Below, piece by piece: positions 46,810 through 58,650 of a stretch of 64,000 nucleotides of DNA. Location of the stretch: positions 1,178,001 to 1,242,000 of the forward strand of contig NC_016460.1 of the NCBI RefSeq assembly GCF_000226115.1, in the 5' to 3' direction. The notes below the pieces were generated by a model. The model had not been told where the DNA came from and searched no databases. It worked only from the letters and a program-made list of their open reading frames with translations. A program made the position numbers and the translations under genes. This DNA is from Thermothielavioides terrestris NRRL 8126 (lineage: Eukaryota; Ascomycota; Sordariomycetes; Sordariales; Chaetomiaceae). How positions within the stretch are numbered: position 1 is the first letter of the stretch; each line of letters starts with the position of its first letter.

Positions 46810-48657
46810 TCACAGGCCCACCACCCTGGCCGCCTTCTTCCTCCCCTTCCCCCTCCCCTTCTTCGCGCCCTCCCCATTCACGGCCCCGTCCAGTTGCGCC
46901 TGCACCTCCTCCCTCTTGCGGCGCGCCTCCTCGGCCTTCTCGTCCTCGAGCGCCTTCTGCCGGGCCTCAAACTCCTCCTCGGCGCGCTGCTGCTCGGCGT
47001 AGATGGCCTCGGCCGTCTCGTACTCCTGGCCGGTGGCGCGCTGGTACTGCTCCATGTCGATCGAGACCGTCTTCTGGCCGACCAGGGCGGCGTTGATGCG
47101 CGCCGGCGCGAGCCGCTCCTCGCGGTTGAACTTGAGCTTGATGTGCTTGCGCGTCTTGCCCTTGAACATGCGGCAGATGGTGTCGAAGTCGGTGCCGAAG
47201 GCCGAGAGCGCCTGGTAGAACAGCTCGGTCTCCTCGTCGGTCCATTGCTGCGGCTTGAGGTTGCGCCGCAGGTAGGTGGCCGAGGTGGTGTGGTGGGAGA
47301 AGTCGTTCTCTTCGACCTCGAGGAGCTCGCCGGCTTCTTCGCGGGCGCGCGCGTGGCGGTCCACTTGGAGGGAGCGGTGGTCGAGCACGATCTCGCCGCC
47401 GATGAGTTGGTATTGCTCTCCGATGGGCGCGCGGGTGCCCCCGGTGGGCGTGTTAGCGGCTGCCGTGTCGGTTGGGGCCGGGGTCGCTTGGGCGCTGGTG
47501 CGGGAGTTGGCGGACGAAGCATCGGCGGGCGAGCCTCTATTTTCTGCACCATCGACATCCTCATCACCGTTTTGCCGCCGCCGCCTCCTCTCGTTGTATC
47601 GCATGCGCTTCGCCCGTTCGCGTTCCATAAGCTCGTCGTGCAGGCTGAACTTCTTGCCGATGTGCATATCCTTGGCCAGGTCGGCCATCTTCACCTGGGT
47701 GATGTCGATCTCCACGTTCTCGGCATCTGGCGGCGTGGCCTCGCGGTGTGCTCTCGGCGGGGGTCTCCTTTTCGGTTGCCCGGCTGTGTCACGCTCGCCA
47801 TCTGCCTCGGCTTCCCCGTTCTCTGTCGCAGACCTGCTGCGCTTTCGGCTCCGCGATTCCCTAGAAGCAGCTTGTTTTTGTCTGGGCTCGTATCCTTCTT
47901 CGCCCGGTAAAGGAGCCGCCCGCTTTCGCACCCTTTTCTTCGGAGGGGCGACGGTGCTTTGTTCGTTTGAGTCTGCACCGGACGGCGCAGCTGCCGTGCG
48001 TTTCCGGCCTCGCGTTGATTTTACGGCTTCAGAGGGTTCCGATGCCGGCGCCAAGCTGGCTCCTGCAGTCGGTTGTGCCTCCTCGCTCGGGGTTGTGGAG
48101 GTTGTGCTGCTTGTCAGAGTCGCACTTGTCTCTGGAGAAACGGTAGCTGCTGCTGCTGATTGTTCTGCTGCTGATTGCTTGTCTGAAACGATTTCTGCAC
48201 TGACATACGCATCGCCAACAGGCACCGCCGACTGTGCCGGCTGCTGCACAACCGGAACGCTCTGCGTCGGAACATTCTCGGGCTGGACGTTGGCCGGCAC
48301 GGATGCGGACCGCTCATCGTTTGTCTCGAGGACGACCGCTGATGAGACCGCGATTCTCTTGGCTTGAACTTTCGGCTCAACCGCAGGCGACTCCGGCTGC
48401 TTCTCGTGCACGTGTGAACGCGGTTCGGCAGCCTCATTCGGGTCATTCTCCGACCGGGCAGGGAGATGAACATCGGGAGCGGCGCTGGGAACTGGGAGCG
48501 GGGCAGACTGCGGTTGCGACGACGAGTCCTGATCTTGCGGCGCTGGTGCCTTTGATGGCTCTGTAGCCGAGGAGCGCTGGGCACCCTGAGACGCGGGTCC
48601 AGCAGCAGGGCGGCGGACGGCAGCCTTGGGCTTGAAGGCGGATTTCTTGTTCAGCAT
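46810..48657 (-). CDS. BDP1: Transcription factor TFIIIB subunit BDP1 (B'')
   Basis: A single exon of 615 residues. BDP1 joins TBP and BRF1 to form TFIIIB, which recruits RNA polymerase III to tRNA and 5S genes. The SANT/Myb-type domain spans about 469-518 (W472; QWTDEETELFYQALSAFGTDFDTICRMF in short segments, then KTRKHIKLKF). Ahead of it are the conserved segments KMADLAKDMHIGKKFSLHDEL (about 325-345) and the long-arm region. The N-terminal 220 residues are low-complexity Pro/Ala/Ser with basic patches. A C-terminal charged coiled coil (EEEFEARQKALEDEKAEEARRKREE) ends in a Lys/Gly/Arg tail. It is divergent from BRE1, 640 bp apart. Confidence 0.93.
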   Translation of the reverse strand: MLNKKSAFKPKAAVRRPAAGPASQGAQRSSATEPSKAPAPQDQDSSSQPQSAPLPVPSAAPDVHLPARSENDPNEAAEPRSHVHEKQPESPAVEPKVQAKRIAVSSAVVLETNDERSASVPANVQPENVPTQSVPVVQQPAQSAVPVGDAYVSAEIVSDKQSAAEQSAAAATVSPETSATLTSSTTSTTPSEEAQPTAGASLAPASEPSEAVKSTRGRKRTAAAPSGADSNEQSTVAPPKKRVRKRAAPLPGEEGYEPRQKQAASRESRSRKRSRSATENGEAEADGERDTAGQPKRRPPPRAHREATPPDAENVEIDITQVKMADLAKDMHIGKKFSLHDELMERERAKRMRYNERRRRRQNGDEDVDGAENRGSPADASSANSRTSAQATPAPTDTAAANTPTGGTRAPIGEQYQLIGGEIVLDHRSLQVDRHARAREEAGELLEVEENDFSHHTTSATYLRRNLKPQQWTDEETELFYQALSAFGTDFDTICRMFKGKTRKHIKLKFNREERLAPARINAALVGQKTVSIDMEQYQRATGQEYETAEAIYAEQQRAEEEFEARQKALEDEKAEEARRKREEVQAQLDGAVNGEGAKKGRGKGRKKAARVVGL

Positions 48658-49297
48658 ATTCGCATTGATTCGCTGCCCCGCAGCTGGCTCCTTAGTCTAG
48701 CGAGGAGAATAGAACGCGCGCGGTCGCGCATTTGTCCAGGAAAGCGGACGGCAAACAGTCGAGGACGCGCCTACAGAGGCGGTAGATGCGGTTTCTTCAA
48801 GCCCGAGGTTGGCGGCTTAGAGACTTTGTGGCCTTCTCAGAGCAGAGGGGTTGGGGGTTGGTCTGGTTGGAGCCAGGAACTGCAGCGATGAATTCTCGGC
48901 TCTCAAGTTGCGAGTCAGCGAGGTAGTGAGCGAACGGATTAGCGTGACATCGGCATGAAAAGCGGGCGCGAAGCGACGAGACCATTGGCGGGGCGGCCCC
49001 CAGGGCCAAAAGCGGTTTAGCGCCACGCCTTCGAAAACGCGAGCCCTCCTTGGTCGAACCTGCTATGGGACCCTCGAGAAGGGCCCGTTCTTTCTCTCTG
49101 TTCCCTTCCAATTCCCCTAACTTGCACGCTCCTTTCCTGCACCGGCACTTCGCCTTTCAGCTTCATTTTTTTTCCCTTTGGGTCGCCGAGCCCAAGTCGA
49201 CCACGTTGCCAATTTCGTGCGACCAGGCCACGCTTTTGATTCCCATCCTTTTTCCCCCTTCCCCGATCCTGTTTGCCTCCTCGCTGCGCTCTTTCTG
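48658..49297. promoter_or_regulatory. Divergent promoter region, BDP1 and BRE1
   Basis: 640 bp between the two start codons. A T8 run lies near 49,165. No assigned element. Confidence 0.45.
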
Positions 49298-51923
49298 ATG
49301 CCGATTGCCACTTCGCCGTCCGCGCCGCCCCGTCCTGCCACCTTCGTCAAGATGGAGGACAGGAAGAGACCCGCGTCCGGCGCGGTCGACGACTGCGCTC
49401 CGCCCAGCAAGCGGCAGGCTGTTAACGGCAGCAGCAAGTCCAAAGACGACTCTGGCGACATGAAAGAAGAGGCCTGGATCGAGGTGAGTTTGAGTCACAC
49501 GACAGTCCCAACGCCGTCGCCATCATCATCAACCCGCGGTCCTCGTCCCGGGCTGGGCGTGTGTCGCTATCGCGCCGATGCCGAGGCCAATTTTCGGGGC
49601 GACAGCAGGCATCAGACGCGATTGTCCTTGCAAGCGTTCCCTCGACTTGACCCTGGCTAATGCGCGGCTTGCTGGCAACAGCACGCCCGACTCCTCTCAG
49701 GCCCCTCTCTATTTTCAGTGCCTTGCTCCTCTCTGCAATCACTCCGCTGCCTCTCCGCTACGATGTATACGGGACTCTTCACGCGGGAAATGAAGCGACG
49801 GCTTGGCTGACGTGGGTGTCCGTGCAGGAATACCAGAAGGGCGCCATATACCGGCAGATGCTCGAGTATAAGCGGGAGAAGATCAGCCTCGAGAGCCGCG
49901 TGCAGGAACTCGAGAAGAGCTCGACTTATCACGACGACCACATCCGCATAGTTGACGCATGGGTTCTTCAGGTACGTCCGGCCGGTGTCGGCTCCGTTGA
50001 TCTCTCTGACAGAAATCGCAGTTATTGCAAGAGATCGAGTTGCTTGTCGAGGGCGCGGTATCATCTCGCAGCCCAGCAGACTTGGTTCCGGGCTCCGCTC
50101 TCTCCTTCCAGGACAGCCAAGATTTCCAGAGGCACCTTGGCGACAAAGGAAACGCTTTCAAGTCGAAAACGGACGCGATTCTAAGGCGACTCGCTGGCGC
50201 GAGAGGCGAGGTCAAGCCTGAAGTAGCGCAACTCGAGTCGCAAGTCCAAGCTTTGCTGGCACAACAAAAAGAGTTTCTCGTCAAGCTCGATCGACTCGAG
50301 GCACAGAATGCGTCACTATCGGAGCAGTACGACAAAGCCACCCTCAAAGCGATCAAGGCGGAGCGTAAGCTGGATCGAGCAAGGAGCGCCCAAGTCCAGA
50401 AGCTGGAACAACAGGCACTAGCTAGCGCCACAGCCCACCCGGCATCCAAGGACGAAAACGGCGCCGGCACCAGCGCATCAAACGGCGACACCGAGGCGCT
50501 CAAACTGCAGTACCGGGAGGCGATTGCTGTTGCGGAAAAGCAGAAGCAGCAACTCGAGGCGGCCCTGGCTGAGAACAAGGCCCTTGTCGAGGAGAATTCC
50601 AGCTTCAAGATCAAGAAGGAGGCCGTAACAGATGAAGAGTATGCGCGGACTGAACTCTTCAAGCAGTTCAAGGCGCAGAACGAGGATCTGATCAAGCGGA
50701 TCAACCATCTGGAGGCGACTAACAAGCAGCTTCGCGAGGAAGCGGAGAAGCTTCGCGGAGAGAGGACCGAGTGGAAAGCCAAGCTGGAAATGGAGGCCCA
50801 AGCCGTTACCCTGGAACTGGAGGATCAGATACAGCAGAAGGACCAAGATCTCACCCGCATCCGCTCAGCCCGCGACGAGCTCCTCGCCGAAGTAGCGATG
50901 CGGAAGGCCAGTCAGGAGCAGGAGAAGACGGCACTCACGCACATGAAGGAGCTGGTGGACGCACAGGTCGACCGCATTGCCGAACTTGAGTCGGAGCTCG
51001 AGAGGCTACGGCCGAGCGAAAATGCCACCATGACGGACGCGCGCCCAGATCTCGAGGCGCTGACTGTCGAAGAACTGCGGCAAAGGTTCGTCAAACTCGA
51101 AAAGGACTTCGAGGCCATCAACAAGGAATTGCCGCTGCTGGAGAGGTCATACAAGAAATCGATGGGGTTGGCGCACAAGAAGGTCATGGACTTCCATGCG
51201 CTCGAGGACCGGGTCGCAGCGCTCACGGCGGAGAAGAGCAAGGCGGATCAAAAATACTTTGCGGCGCGGAAGGACATGGATATCCGGACGGCTGAGATCC
51301 GCACTCTGCGGGCGCAGAACGCAAAGAGCAGCGAGATCATCTCGCAGCTCAAGGACGTCGAGGCGCAGAACCGAGCTCTTATCAGCAGCCTCGAGAAGCA
51401 GATGGCCGCGTTGAAGCAGGATATCGCGACGGCCATAGCAGAGAGGAAGAGGTTCGAGCAGCTGAGCGTCGAAGCAACGCGCAGGGCGGATTCGTGCAAG
51501 TCGCAGATTTCCAGCTTGGCCGACCTGGTTAAGGTGAAGGACGCGGCGGTGGCTTCGATGAAGGAGCAGCTCTCCAAGGTCGAGACGGAGCTGGAGAGAG
51601 CCAAGGTGGACGTCAAGGAGATCACCAAGGATTGCAACAAGTGGAAGCTCAAGTGCCAGAGCAACTCGTCCGAGGAGGAAGAGGCGCTCAGAGTGAGTGG
51701 AGTCCGACTGCGGTTGGGTGAGAACTTATGTTGGCTGACTGTGGCGCAGAATTTGGTGATTTGCTCTGTTTGCCGGAGCAATTTCAAGAACACGATCCTA
51801 AGGGGCTGCGGCCACGTTTTCTGCAATAGCTGCGTGGACGATCGGCTAGCTAACAGGATGAGGAAGTGCCCGACCTGCAACAAGGCCTTTGATCGATCCG
51901 ACGCAATGACGGCTCACCTGTAA
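49298..51923 (+). CDS. BRE1: E3 ubiquitin-protein ligase BRE1 (histone H2B)
   Basis: Exons 49298-49483, 49828-49971, 50022-51692 and 51750-51923 give 724 residues. BRE1 with RAD6 monoubiquitylates histone H2B, which promotes H3K4 and H3K79 methylation. An N-terminal basic, disordered part (EDRKRP, PPSKRQ) leads into the RAD6-binding helical region ([18 protein letters not shown]). A very long coiled coil spans about 130-655. A C-terminal C3HC4 RING has Cys/His at 672, 675, 687, 689, 692, 695, 707 and 710. The first intron is long for this genome (344 bp). The last intron (51,693-51,749) is 57 nt with no stop; I remove it because RING proteins of this family run straight into LxxCxxC. An in-frame ATG 18 codons downstream is an alternative start. 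Confidence 0.94.
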
Positions 51924-52470
51924 ATCGGAGAGCTTTCGACATTTTTTAAAGACTTGATGAGGTCGACACGAGTTGCAACCCGGAACGCAAGAGGCGCGTG
52001 AGCACGTCCAGCCGTCGGGTGGGAGCGATGACGGCCCGCGCTGCCGCTTGGGCATCGAGGCCATTCCGAGGGCGGACAAGAGGGCAGTGCTGAGCGAAGA
52101 ATTGGTGACCGGGGTTGTGTACGAGGTAGAGGCTTGTTGGATCGTCTCCGAAGTGTAATTGAAGTGGCCTGTGCGACTAGGACCGGCGTTACCTTGTCGA
52201 TCGCCAGATGCTTGTGTAAAACCGAGAGCATTTTGCCAGCAGTTACTTATGCCCTTGCGGGACTGGACAGCAGGGATATAGAGGTGGCGTATGGGAGGAT
52301 GGGCCGGGGCAGGGAGGGGAGGCAGGACTTTGTCCATAGTTCGAGAGGAATGAACCACAGCGCGGACGGTAACGTTGTTAACGCCCCAGTTAACGCCCCA
52401 GTTGCGTAGTTCAAGGTATGTATCTGGTACATCTGTCTGCGGACGTACACGTATACATGCAGCGTGACTG
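51924..52470. other. Convergent 3' intergenic region
   Basis: 547 bp between the 3' ends of BRE1 (+) and the SARAF-like gene (-). It includes a tandem GTTAACGCCCCA-like pair near 52,376-52,400. No gene seen. Confidence 0.55.
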
Positions 52471-53657
52471 TCAACGGCGACTGGTGGATCCGTACCCTGT
52501 GCTCTCGTGCCTCGCGCCAGATCCCGAGCTGCTCGAGCCTGACGACCGGCCAGTGGTCCAGCCGGTACCCGAGCCCGCGCCCCAACCTCCAAAGCCGCCG
52601 CCATCGCCGCCCCAAAGCCCGCCGCGGCGCCCGTAGTACCGTTCGTTGTCGTTCCGCTGCCCGCGACTGCCCGCCATGTACCCGGCTGCCGCACCGCTCG
52701 CAAGGCCCGACCAGAACCCAGGCCTCCACGCCTGCTCCGTGGTCGACGACGACGACGGCTTCGGCCCCGGCCCGGGATACGGTGGCGGCGGATCATCCCA
52801 TCCTCCTCCTCCGCCTCCTCCGGGGCCCCAACCCGGGCCCCATCCACCACCACCTCCTCCTCCCCAACCGCCACCACCACCACCACTCCTCCTTCCTCCC
52901 CCAAGCCGCCTCCCACTCCCCCTTCCCGTCACGCAAGTACTCCACAAAATCCACGCGGCCACCAGCACAATCACGGCCCCAAACACATACTCCGTCCAGT
53001 CAATCCCACCACCGCCCAGCCTCGCCAGCTCGGGATACTGCCTAGCACCCTCCTCAGTCAAGCGAAGCGTGTACTCGACGCCGCAGCTGCCGCGCAGCAC
53101 GTACGCGTCGTCGGCCGACTCGTACCCCTCGCAGATGACCTCGGTCGCGTCCAGGCGCACGGCCGCCGGCAGGCCGCCGGGCGCGGTGCACGCCCACTCG
53201 ACGTCCTGCGCCGTGTAGGAGGCGCCCTGGTTGGTGCAGCGCAGGGTGCGCACGTCGGCCAGGCGGCACAGCGCCGGCGCGGACGTGCAGCGCAGCTGCG
53301 GGATCGCGGGCACCCGCCGCGAGGTCGTCTTGCGGTTTGCGTGCAGGGTCAGGGATTGGACCTGCCGGACCGGCCCGGACCGGGTTGGGGGGGGCGGGTT
53401 TAGCTTGTCTTCTGTTCTTGTGGTTTTCGGGAGGAAGGGGAGGAGAGGAGAGAAAAAGGAGGGAGGGAGGTAGGGTAGGTAGGTAGGTATGATGGAGGGC
53501 GCAGCACGGATAATAGAGAGGAGAGGGAAAGGGGAGAGACAGAGAAGAGAGGGCATACCTCAGACAAGAGGATGGCGTTTTTGGGGCGGGCCGCGAGGGT
53601 GACAGCCGGGAGGGAGGCGAGGGTGAGGAAGGAGAGGAGCAAGAGGGACGTCGGCAT
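52471..53657 (-). CDS. SARAF-like ER membrane protein (store-operated calcium entry regulator family)
   Basis: Exons 53559-53657 and 52471-53361 give 329 residues. A cleavable signal peptide (about 1-21, SLLLLSFLTLASLPAVTLA) leads into a Cys-rich lumenal domain of about 135 residues (motifs LTLHANRKTTSRR, PQLRC, VEWACTA, VICEGYE, GSCGVEYTL). One membrane helix lies at about 158-177 (FGAVIVLVAAWILW). The cytosolic tail is Gly/Ser-rich with tryptophans (GGWG-type repeats) and a DDPPPPYPG motif. In animals SARAF turns off store-operated calcium entry through STIM1; fungi lack an obvious STIM/Orai pair, so the fungal role is open. The membrane topology and domain wording support the family; the function is inference. 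Confidence 0.88.
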
Positions 53658-54565
53658 TGCTGCTGCTGCTGCTGCGTCAAGTCGCTTCGTGGGCGGTTTT
53701 GTCTCGCGCCCTCCCAGGCGGTGATGCGATGCGAGATGCGATGCGATGTCTTGTTTCTGATGGTAGACTTGACTTGATGGGGGTAACGCAGTTCTGGCGT
53801 CTGCCGCGGAAGATCGCTTGGGAGCGGCAGTCGACGGTTTGACAGTGGGCTGACAACTTTAAGGTAGGTAGTTATCAGGCAGGAGCAGGCAGCTCTACAC
53901 GGGCAGGAAGAGAACACCGACTGGCGTGAGGCTGGAAAGCCCGAAAAGGCCAGATGTCAACTTGCCGAATCAAGGGGGTACTTCCTTGCCCGTCTGCGCT
54001 CCCTTTTTGCCACGAGGCTGAGAGGATGGGCAGCAAGGGCGATGTTCTTTGTTCATGTCCTTTGCAGTCAGTGTGAAAAATGGGGGCTGTGAACCGTTAG
54101 GACTAACCGACTGTTTGCTATGATAGGTCTCCCACTCGCTCCCCTGCTCCTTTGACACGTCAGTGCAAACCAGGGGCAGCTTGTATACTGCTCGGAGTGT
54201 CGGTAGGTAGATGTCTCAAGCCTTCCAATAACTGCAATCTTGGCTTCACCAAGCATGATCTGTCTCATGTGAGTGATTATGCCGTATACTTTCTATCTGA
54301 GTACTTTTAGAGCTGAAGGACTAAAAAAAACACAATGTGATGACGCTCGGACAGTGGTGCTCATTTTGTCGCCGATAACCAACTCAAAAAGAATGAGATG
54401 AGGTCGCTTGTCTACACGATAAAATAGTACGCTCGCGGCCTATTACTCAAAACAGCCCACCGAGATGATATCCTGCAATCGGGTTTCAAGTCTGCCCGCC
54501 GTCTATGTCCCCAACGCCAGCAAATATCTCCACCCTTCACCAGCAACCCCCAGACGATCTAGTAA
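53658..54565. other. Intergenic region between the SARAF-like and ABC transporter genes
   Basis: 908 bp upstream of the SARAF-like gene and downstream of the ABC transporter, both on the minus strand. No gene seen. A CAAACCAGGGGCA word near 54,166-54,178 resembles one end of MITE family 1, but no partner end was found. Confidence 0.5.
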
Positions 54566-57500
54566 TCACCTGTGCTTCTCCAGACTCTGCAGGTTCACCA
54601 GCTCGGCATACCGCCCGTTCCGCTTCATCAGCTCGACGTGCGTGCCCTGCTCCACGATGCGGCCCTGGTCGAAGACGTAGATGATGTCGGCCTTCTGGAT
54701 CGTGCTGAGCCGGTGCGCCACCGCGATGGTCGTGCGGCCCTTGGCCGCCTTGTCCAGCGCCGCCTGCACCACGTGCTCGCTCTCCGAGTCGAGCGCGCTG
54801 GTTGCCTCGTCGAGCAGCAGGATCTTGGGGTCGCGCACGAGCGCCCGCGCGATCGCGATGCGCTGCTTCTGTCCGCCGCTGAGCAGCGCCCCCTTGGACC
54901 CGACCACCGTGTTGAAGCCGTCGGGCAGCGACAGGATGAAGTCGTAGATGTTGGCCTCCTTGCACGCAAACGTGATCTGCTCGTCCGACACCTCGTGCGG
55001 CGCCCCGAGCAGGATGTTCTCGCGGATCGTGCCCTGGTACAGCGTCGGCTCCTGTGACACCAGCGCGAGGAAGCTGCGGTAATCGTTCACGTTGAGGCTG
55101 CTGATCTCCTTGCCGTCGACGAAGATGCCGCCCGACAGCGCGTCGTAGAAGCGCTCCAGCAGCGCGATCGTCGTCGACTTGCCGCAGCCCGACGCTCCCA
55201 CGAGGGCGACGTACTGGCCCGGCGAGATGCTCAGGTTGAGGCCCCGGAGCACGGGCTGCTCCGGCCGCGTCGGGTACCGGAAGTGCACGTCGCGGAACTC
55301 GATGTGGCCCTCGATCGCCTCGACCTTCTCGCCCTCGGCCGACCACGTGTCGATCACCGGCTTGCGGTCGAAGAGCGTCTTGAGCTCGCGCGACGCCTCG
55401 ACCGCCTTGCCCATGTCCGGCGCGAAGCTGAAGACGGACCCTGCCGACTGCGCGCCGAAGATGACGGACGAGAAGACGACGAAGAACTGGAACATGGTGT
55501 ACTCGTACTTCGCAATCAGGGTGCCGCCGTACCAGAAGCCGAGGGCAAAGGCGAAGAACATGAACGACTGCGAGGCCGCGTACAGCGTGCTGGACTTGAG
55601 AACCGAGATGAGACTGGCCCGCTGCTGCACCGCAAGCGACCTCCTGTACTGCGCGAGGACGTCCTCTTCCCGCGTCAGCGCGGCGACCGTGCGAATAGCC
55701 GTGATCGCTTCCGAGGCGTAGCTCGCCGAGCCTTGGTAGGCACGCTTCGCGCGCCGCTGGTAGTGCGCCAGCATCCAGAAGCGGAAGAACCCGCAGCCAA
55801 TAACGATGGGCATGGTCGCAATGCACACGAGCGCCAACTTCCACCCTATGGAGAGCGCCACCGTACACGCGGCGACCAGGGTCGTCGTCACCATGATGAT
55901 CGTTCCGAGGGTCGAGCCGCTGAGGCCGGCCACGTGGGTCGTCTCTGTGCTCAGGAACGAGGTGAGCGCGCCGGCTGAGTGCTCATCGAGGTCGAAGTAT
56001 TCGACATCCTGGCGCAGCATGGACCGGAACGACTTGTCGCGGACCCGATGGATCAGTCGCTCGCTGCACTTGGCGAAGGCGACGCCCTGCGAGACGAACG
56101 AGATGAACATGACAATGGCGAGCATCAGGTACATGAGGCACCAGAACGACGCTTCGGACCGGATGTGCGGGATCGTTGCCTCGGTGACTGGTTCCGAACT
56201 GCAGTGTCTCGGTCAGCATGCTGGCACCCAGTAACACAAACAAGAGGGAATCAGGACACCTACAGAGCACTGATAAGCTTGGCAAAGAACACGGCCTGCG
56301 TCGTGTTGCCGCCGCCACAGATGGCAGAAAAGAAGAGACCGATCAACATGAATTTCCACTCCTCCTTGTTGAAGCTGGCGATCACCTTAATCAGCGTCCA
56401 GAGGCTGTACTTCTTCTGAGCCTGCGCCGTCCGCGCGGCCAGGGCCGCCGAGCTGGCGCTCTGCTGCGTCTGGCTGCGCTGGAGCTTGGCTTGGATGTCG
56501 TCATCCGGATCTTGGGGCACCGCGCCGGCTCCGCTTTCCTTGTTGCGAGTCGAAGCCTTCCGGATGAGAGCCGCTTCCGCCTCCTTATCCAGGGCTTCCG
56601 CCTCCTCGGCCGTCATCTCGTTGACGGCCGCGATGGCCTGCGCGGTAACGAGGTTGTAGTACGCGCCGCGCTTCTCCAGCAGTTCGTCGTGCGTGCCCTG
56701 CTCCACAATGCGGCCCTGGGACATGACAACAATGTTGTGGGCGTCCTTGATGGTCGACAGCCGATGCGCGATCGTGATGGTGGTGCGACCCTCCGATGCC
56801 GCCTCTAGGGCAGCCTGCACGACGCCTTCCGATTTCGTATCCAGCGCGCTGGTCGCCTCATCGAGCAGCAGGATCTTGGGATCGGAGACCACGGCACGGG
56901 CGATGGCGATACGCTGCTTCTGGCCGCCGCTGAGCAGGAAACCGCGCTCGCCCACGTTCGTCTCGTACCCTTCCGGGAGCGAGGTGACGAAGTCATGAGC
57001 GTTGGCTTTCTTCGCCGCCTCGTAGATGAGCTCCCGTTGTTTCTCGGGGCTCTCGTTCTCCCACTTCGTCCCAATCAAACCGTGGCGGATGTTTTCGTAG
57101 ATTGTGGTGCTGAAGAGCGTGGGCTCCTGCGACACGAGCGCGATCTGCTGACGCAGCCACCGGAGGTTGAGGGTCGAGATATCCACGTCGTCCAAGTATA
57201 CGGCTCCCTCAATCGGCGAGTAGAACCGCTCCACCAGGCCGACGATGGTCGACTTTCCGCTTCCCGAGGCGCCGACCAGGGCCGTGGTCTTGCCGGCCGG
57301 GATTGTGAGCGAGACGTCATCCATGACGACGACTTCAGGACGCGAGGGGTAGATGTGCTTGATGCGCTCCAGGCGGATGGTGCCAACCACCTTGTCGAGC
57401 TTGGCACCCTCGTCGCTGGACGGATCGATCGGCGACTGGCGGTCGATAGTGCTGTAGATCTTGGCCGCGGCGCCCAGCGCGGTCGTGAACGCCTGGAGGT

Positions 57501-58650
57501 TCGGAGCGACGTTTCCCAAGTTAAAGGCCCCGATCATGACGCTCATCATTACGATCAGGACCTTGCTCAGAGGCACGGAGCCGTCGACGAGGAAGCGGGA
57601 ACCCATCCAGAAGGCCAGGCCGTAGTTGAGGTACAGGATAGTCATCATGCAGGCGATCATAACGCCGAGCGCGCTCTTGAGCTTGAAGCCGTAGGTCTCG
57701 GCGCGGATGAGGTGGCTGTCATACTGCTTGGCCAGGCGGTCCTGGGTGCCGAAGGCCACGGCGTTGCGGATGCTGCTGATGACCTCCTCGGCAACTGAGC
57801 CGCCCTGGGCATAGGCGGCGATGTTCTGCCTCGAGAACCTAACGATGAAGCGTGAGCCCGTGCCCATGCAGAGCAGCAGGGCCACCACGGTACTCAGCAG
57901 GATCAGCGTCAGCTTCCAGTAGCTGACGAAGCCGATGATGAAGGCGGCGACGAAGGTGGCCACGGCCGAGAGCGTCAGGCCCACCTTCTCCGAAATGCCC
58001 TCCTGGATCAGGTTGGTGTCGGCTGTGATGCGGGTGGTGACCTCGCCGGCGCCGAGCTTGTCGAAGAAGCCGATGTTCTGCCTCATGCAGCTCTCGAGGT
58101 AGTGCTCGCGGATCTTGGCGCTGATGTGCTCGCCCGTGTAGATGAAGCCGACGGTGGAGATGTAGGAGGTGACGAACTCGCCGATGGCCAGGTAGACGAA
58201 GTACAGCACCAGCCTCGACAGCTCGCTGGTGAACTCGTCGTACGTCGTCTTGGAACCCGGGGTGAAGTAGTCCTGGAAGGTGCCCTGCAGGTTGCCGAAC
58301 ACGACGGTCATCAGGGGCAGGGCGGCGCCGGAGGCGATGGCGCAGACGGCAGCCACGAAGATGATGAGGAGGTCGTTGCGCGAGGAGTAACGGTAGAGGG
58401 TCCCCATGCCGACCTTGATGTCAGGGGTATAGACCTGGTCCTTGAGGATCTTGGCCTCCCGCTCGGGAAGATGGGCGAACGGATCGGGCGCGGCGTCATG
58501 TTTCTCCTGGGCGACCTTGCTGTCGGCTTTGGAGAGATCTAGGGCGGCTTCCTTGTTGTTCTCGGTGGAATCGCCGTGGCTGGAGCCCCGGCCGGACGGC
58601 GCCGCGTCCGGGGCAGCGTCCGGCGCCTTCTCGTTCAAATCGGCGCTCAT
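54566..58650 (-). CDS. ABCB-type full-length multidrug transporter (MDR/PMD1-like)
   Basis: Exons 56264-58650 and 54566-56198 give 1,339 residues in the order TMD-NBD-TMD-NBD. First half: six membrane segments, Walker A GASGSGKST at 460-468, LSGGQ at 572-576, then Walker B LLLDEATSALD. Second half: Walker A GASGCGKST at about 1130-1138, LSGGQKQR and the same Walker B. The intron lies at the start of the second TMD, splitting a Leu codon after FFAKLISA. This architecture is that of P-glycoprotein-like exporters, which in fungi pump azoles and other hydrophobic toxicants from the plasma membrane. Substrates cannot be told from sequence. The N-terminal 60 residues are charged and disordered. All motor motifs are intact. 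Its upstream DNA runs into the transposon cluster. Confidence 0.96.

Noticed and set aside
46078..47910. Long open frame (610 codons) on the plus strand
   Set aside because: It covers a non-coding spacer and then the antisense of BDP1. No family motif and no ATG context support it.
11710..51923. A functional cluster of chromatin and ubiquitin genes
   Set aside because: CBF1, SET2, BRE1, RAD23 and FYV10 are interspersed with unrelated metabolic and membrane genes and have no shared promoters. This looks like chance neighbourhood of housekeeping genes.
54150..54190. Third copy of MITE family 1
   Set aside because: Only about 13 bases resemble one end; no opposite end or internal sequence was found nearby.
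54537..55868. Long alternate frame (443 codons) on the minus strand
   Set aside because: It overlaps the second half of the ABC transporter in another frame; the ABC frame has all motifs intact.
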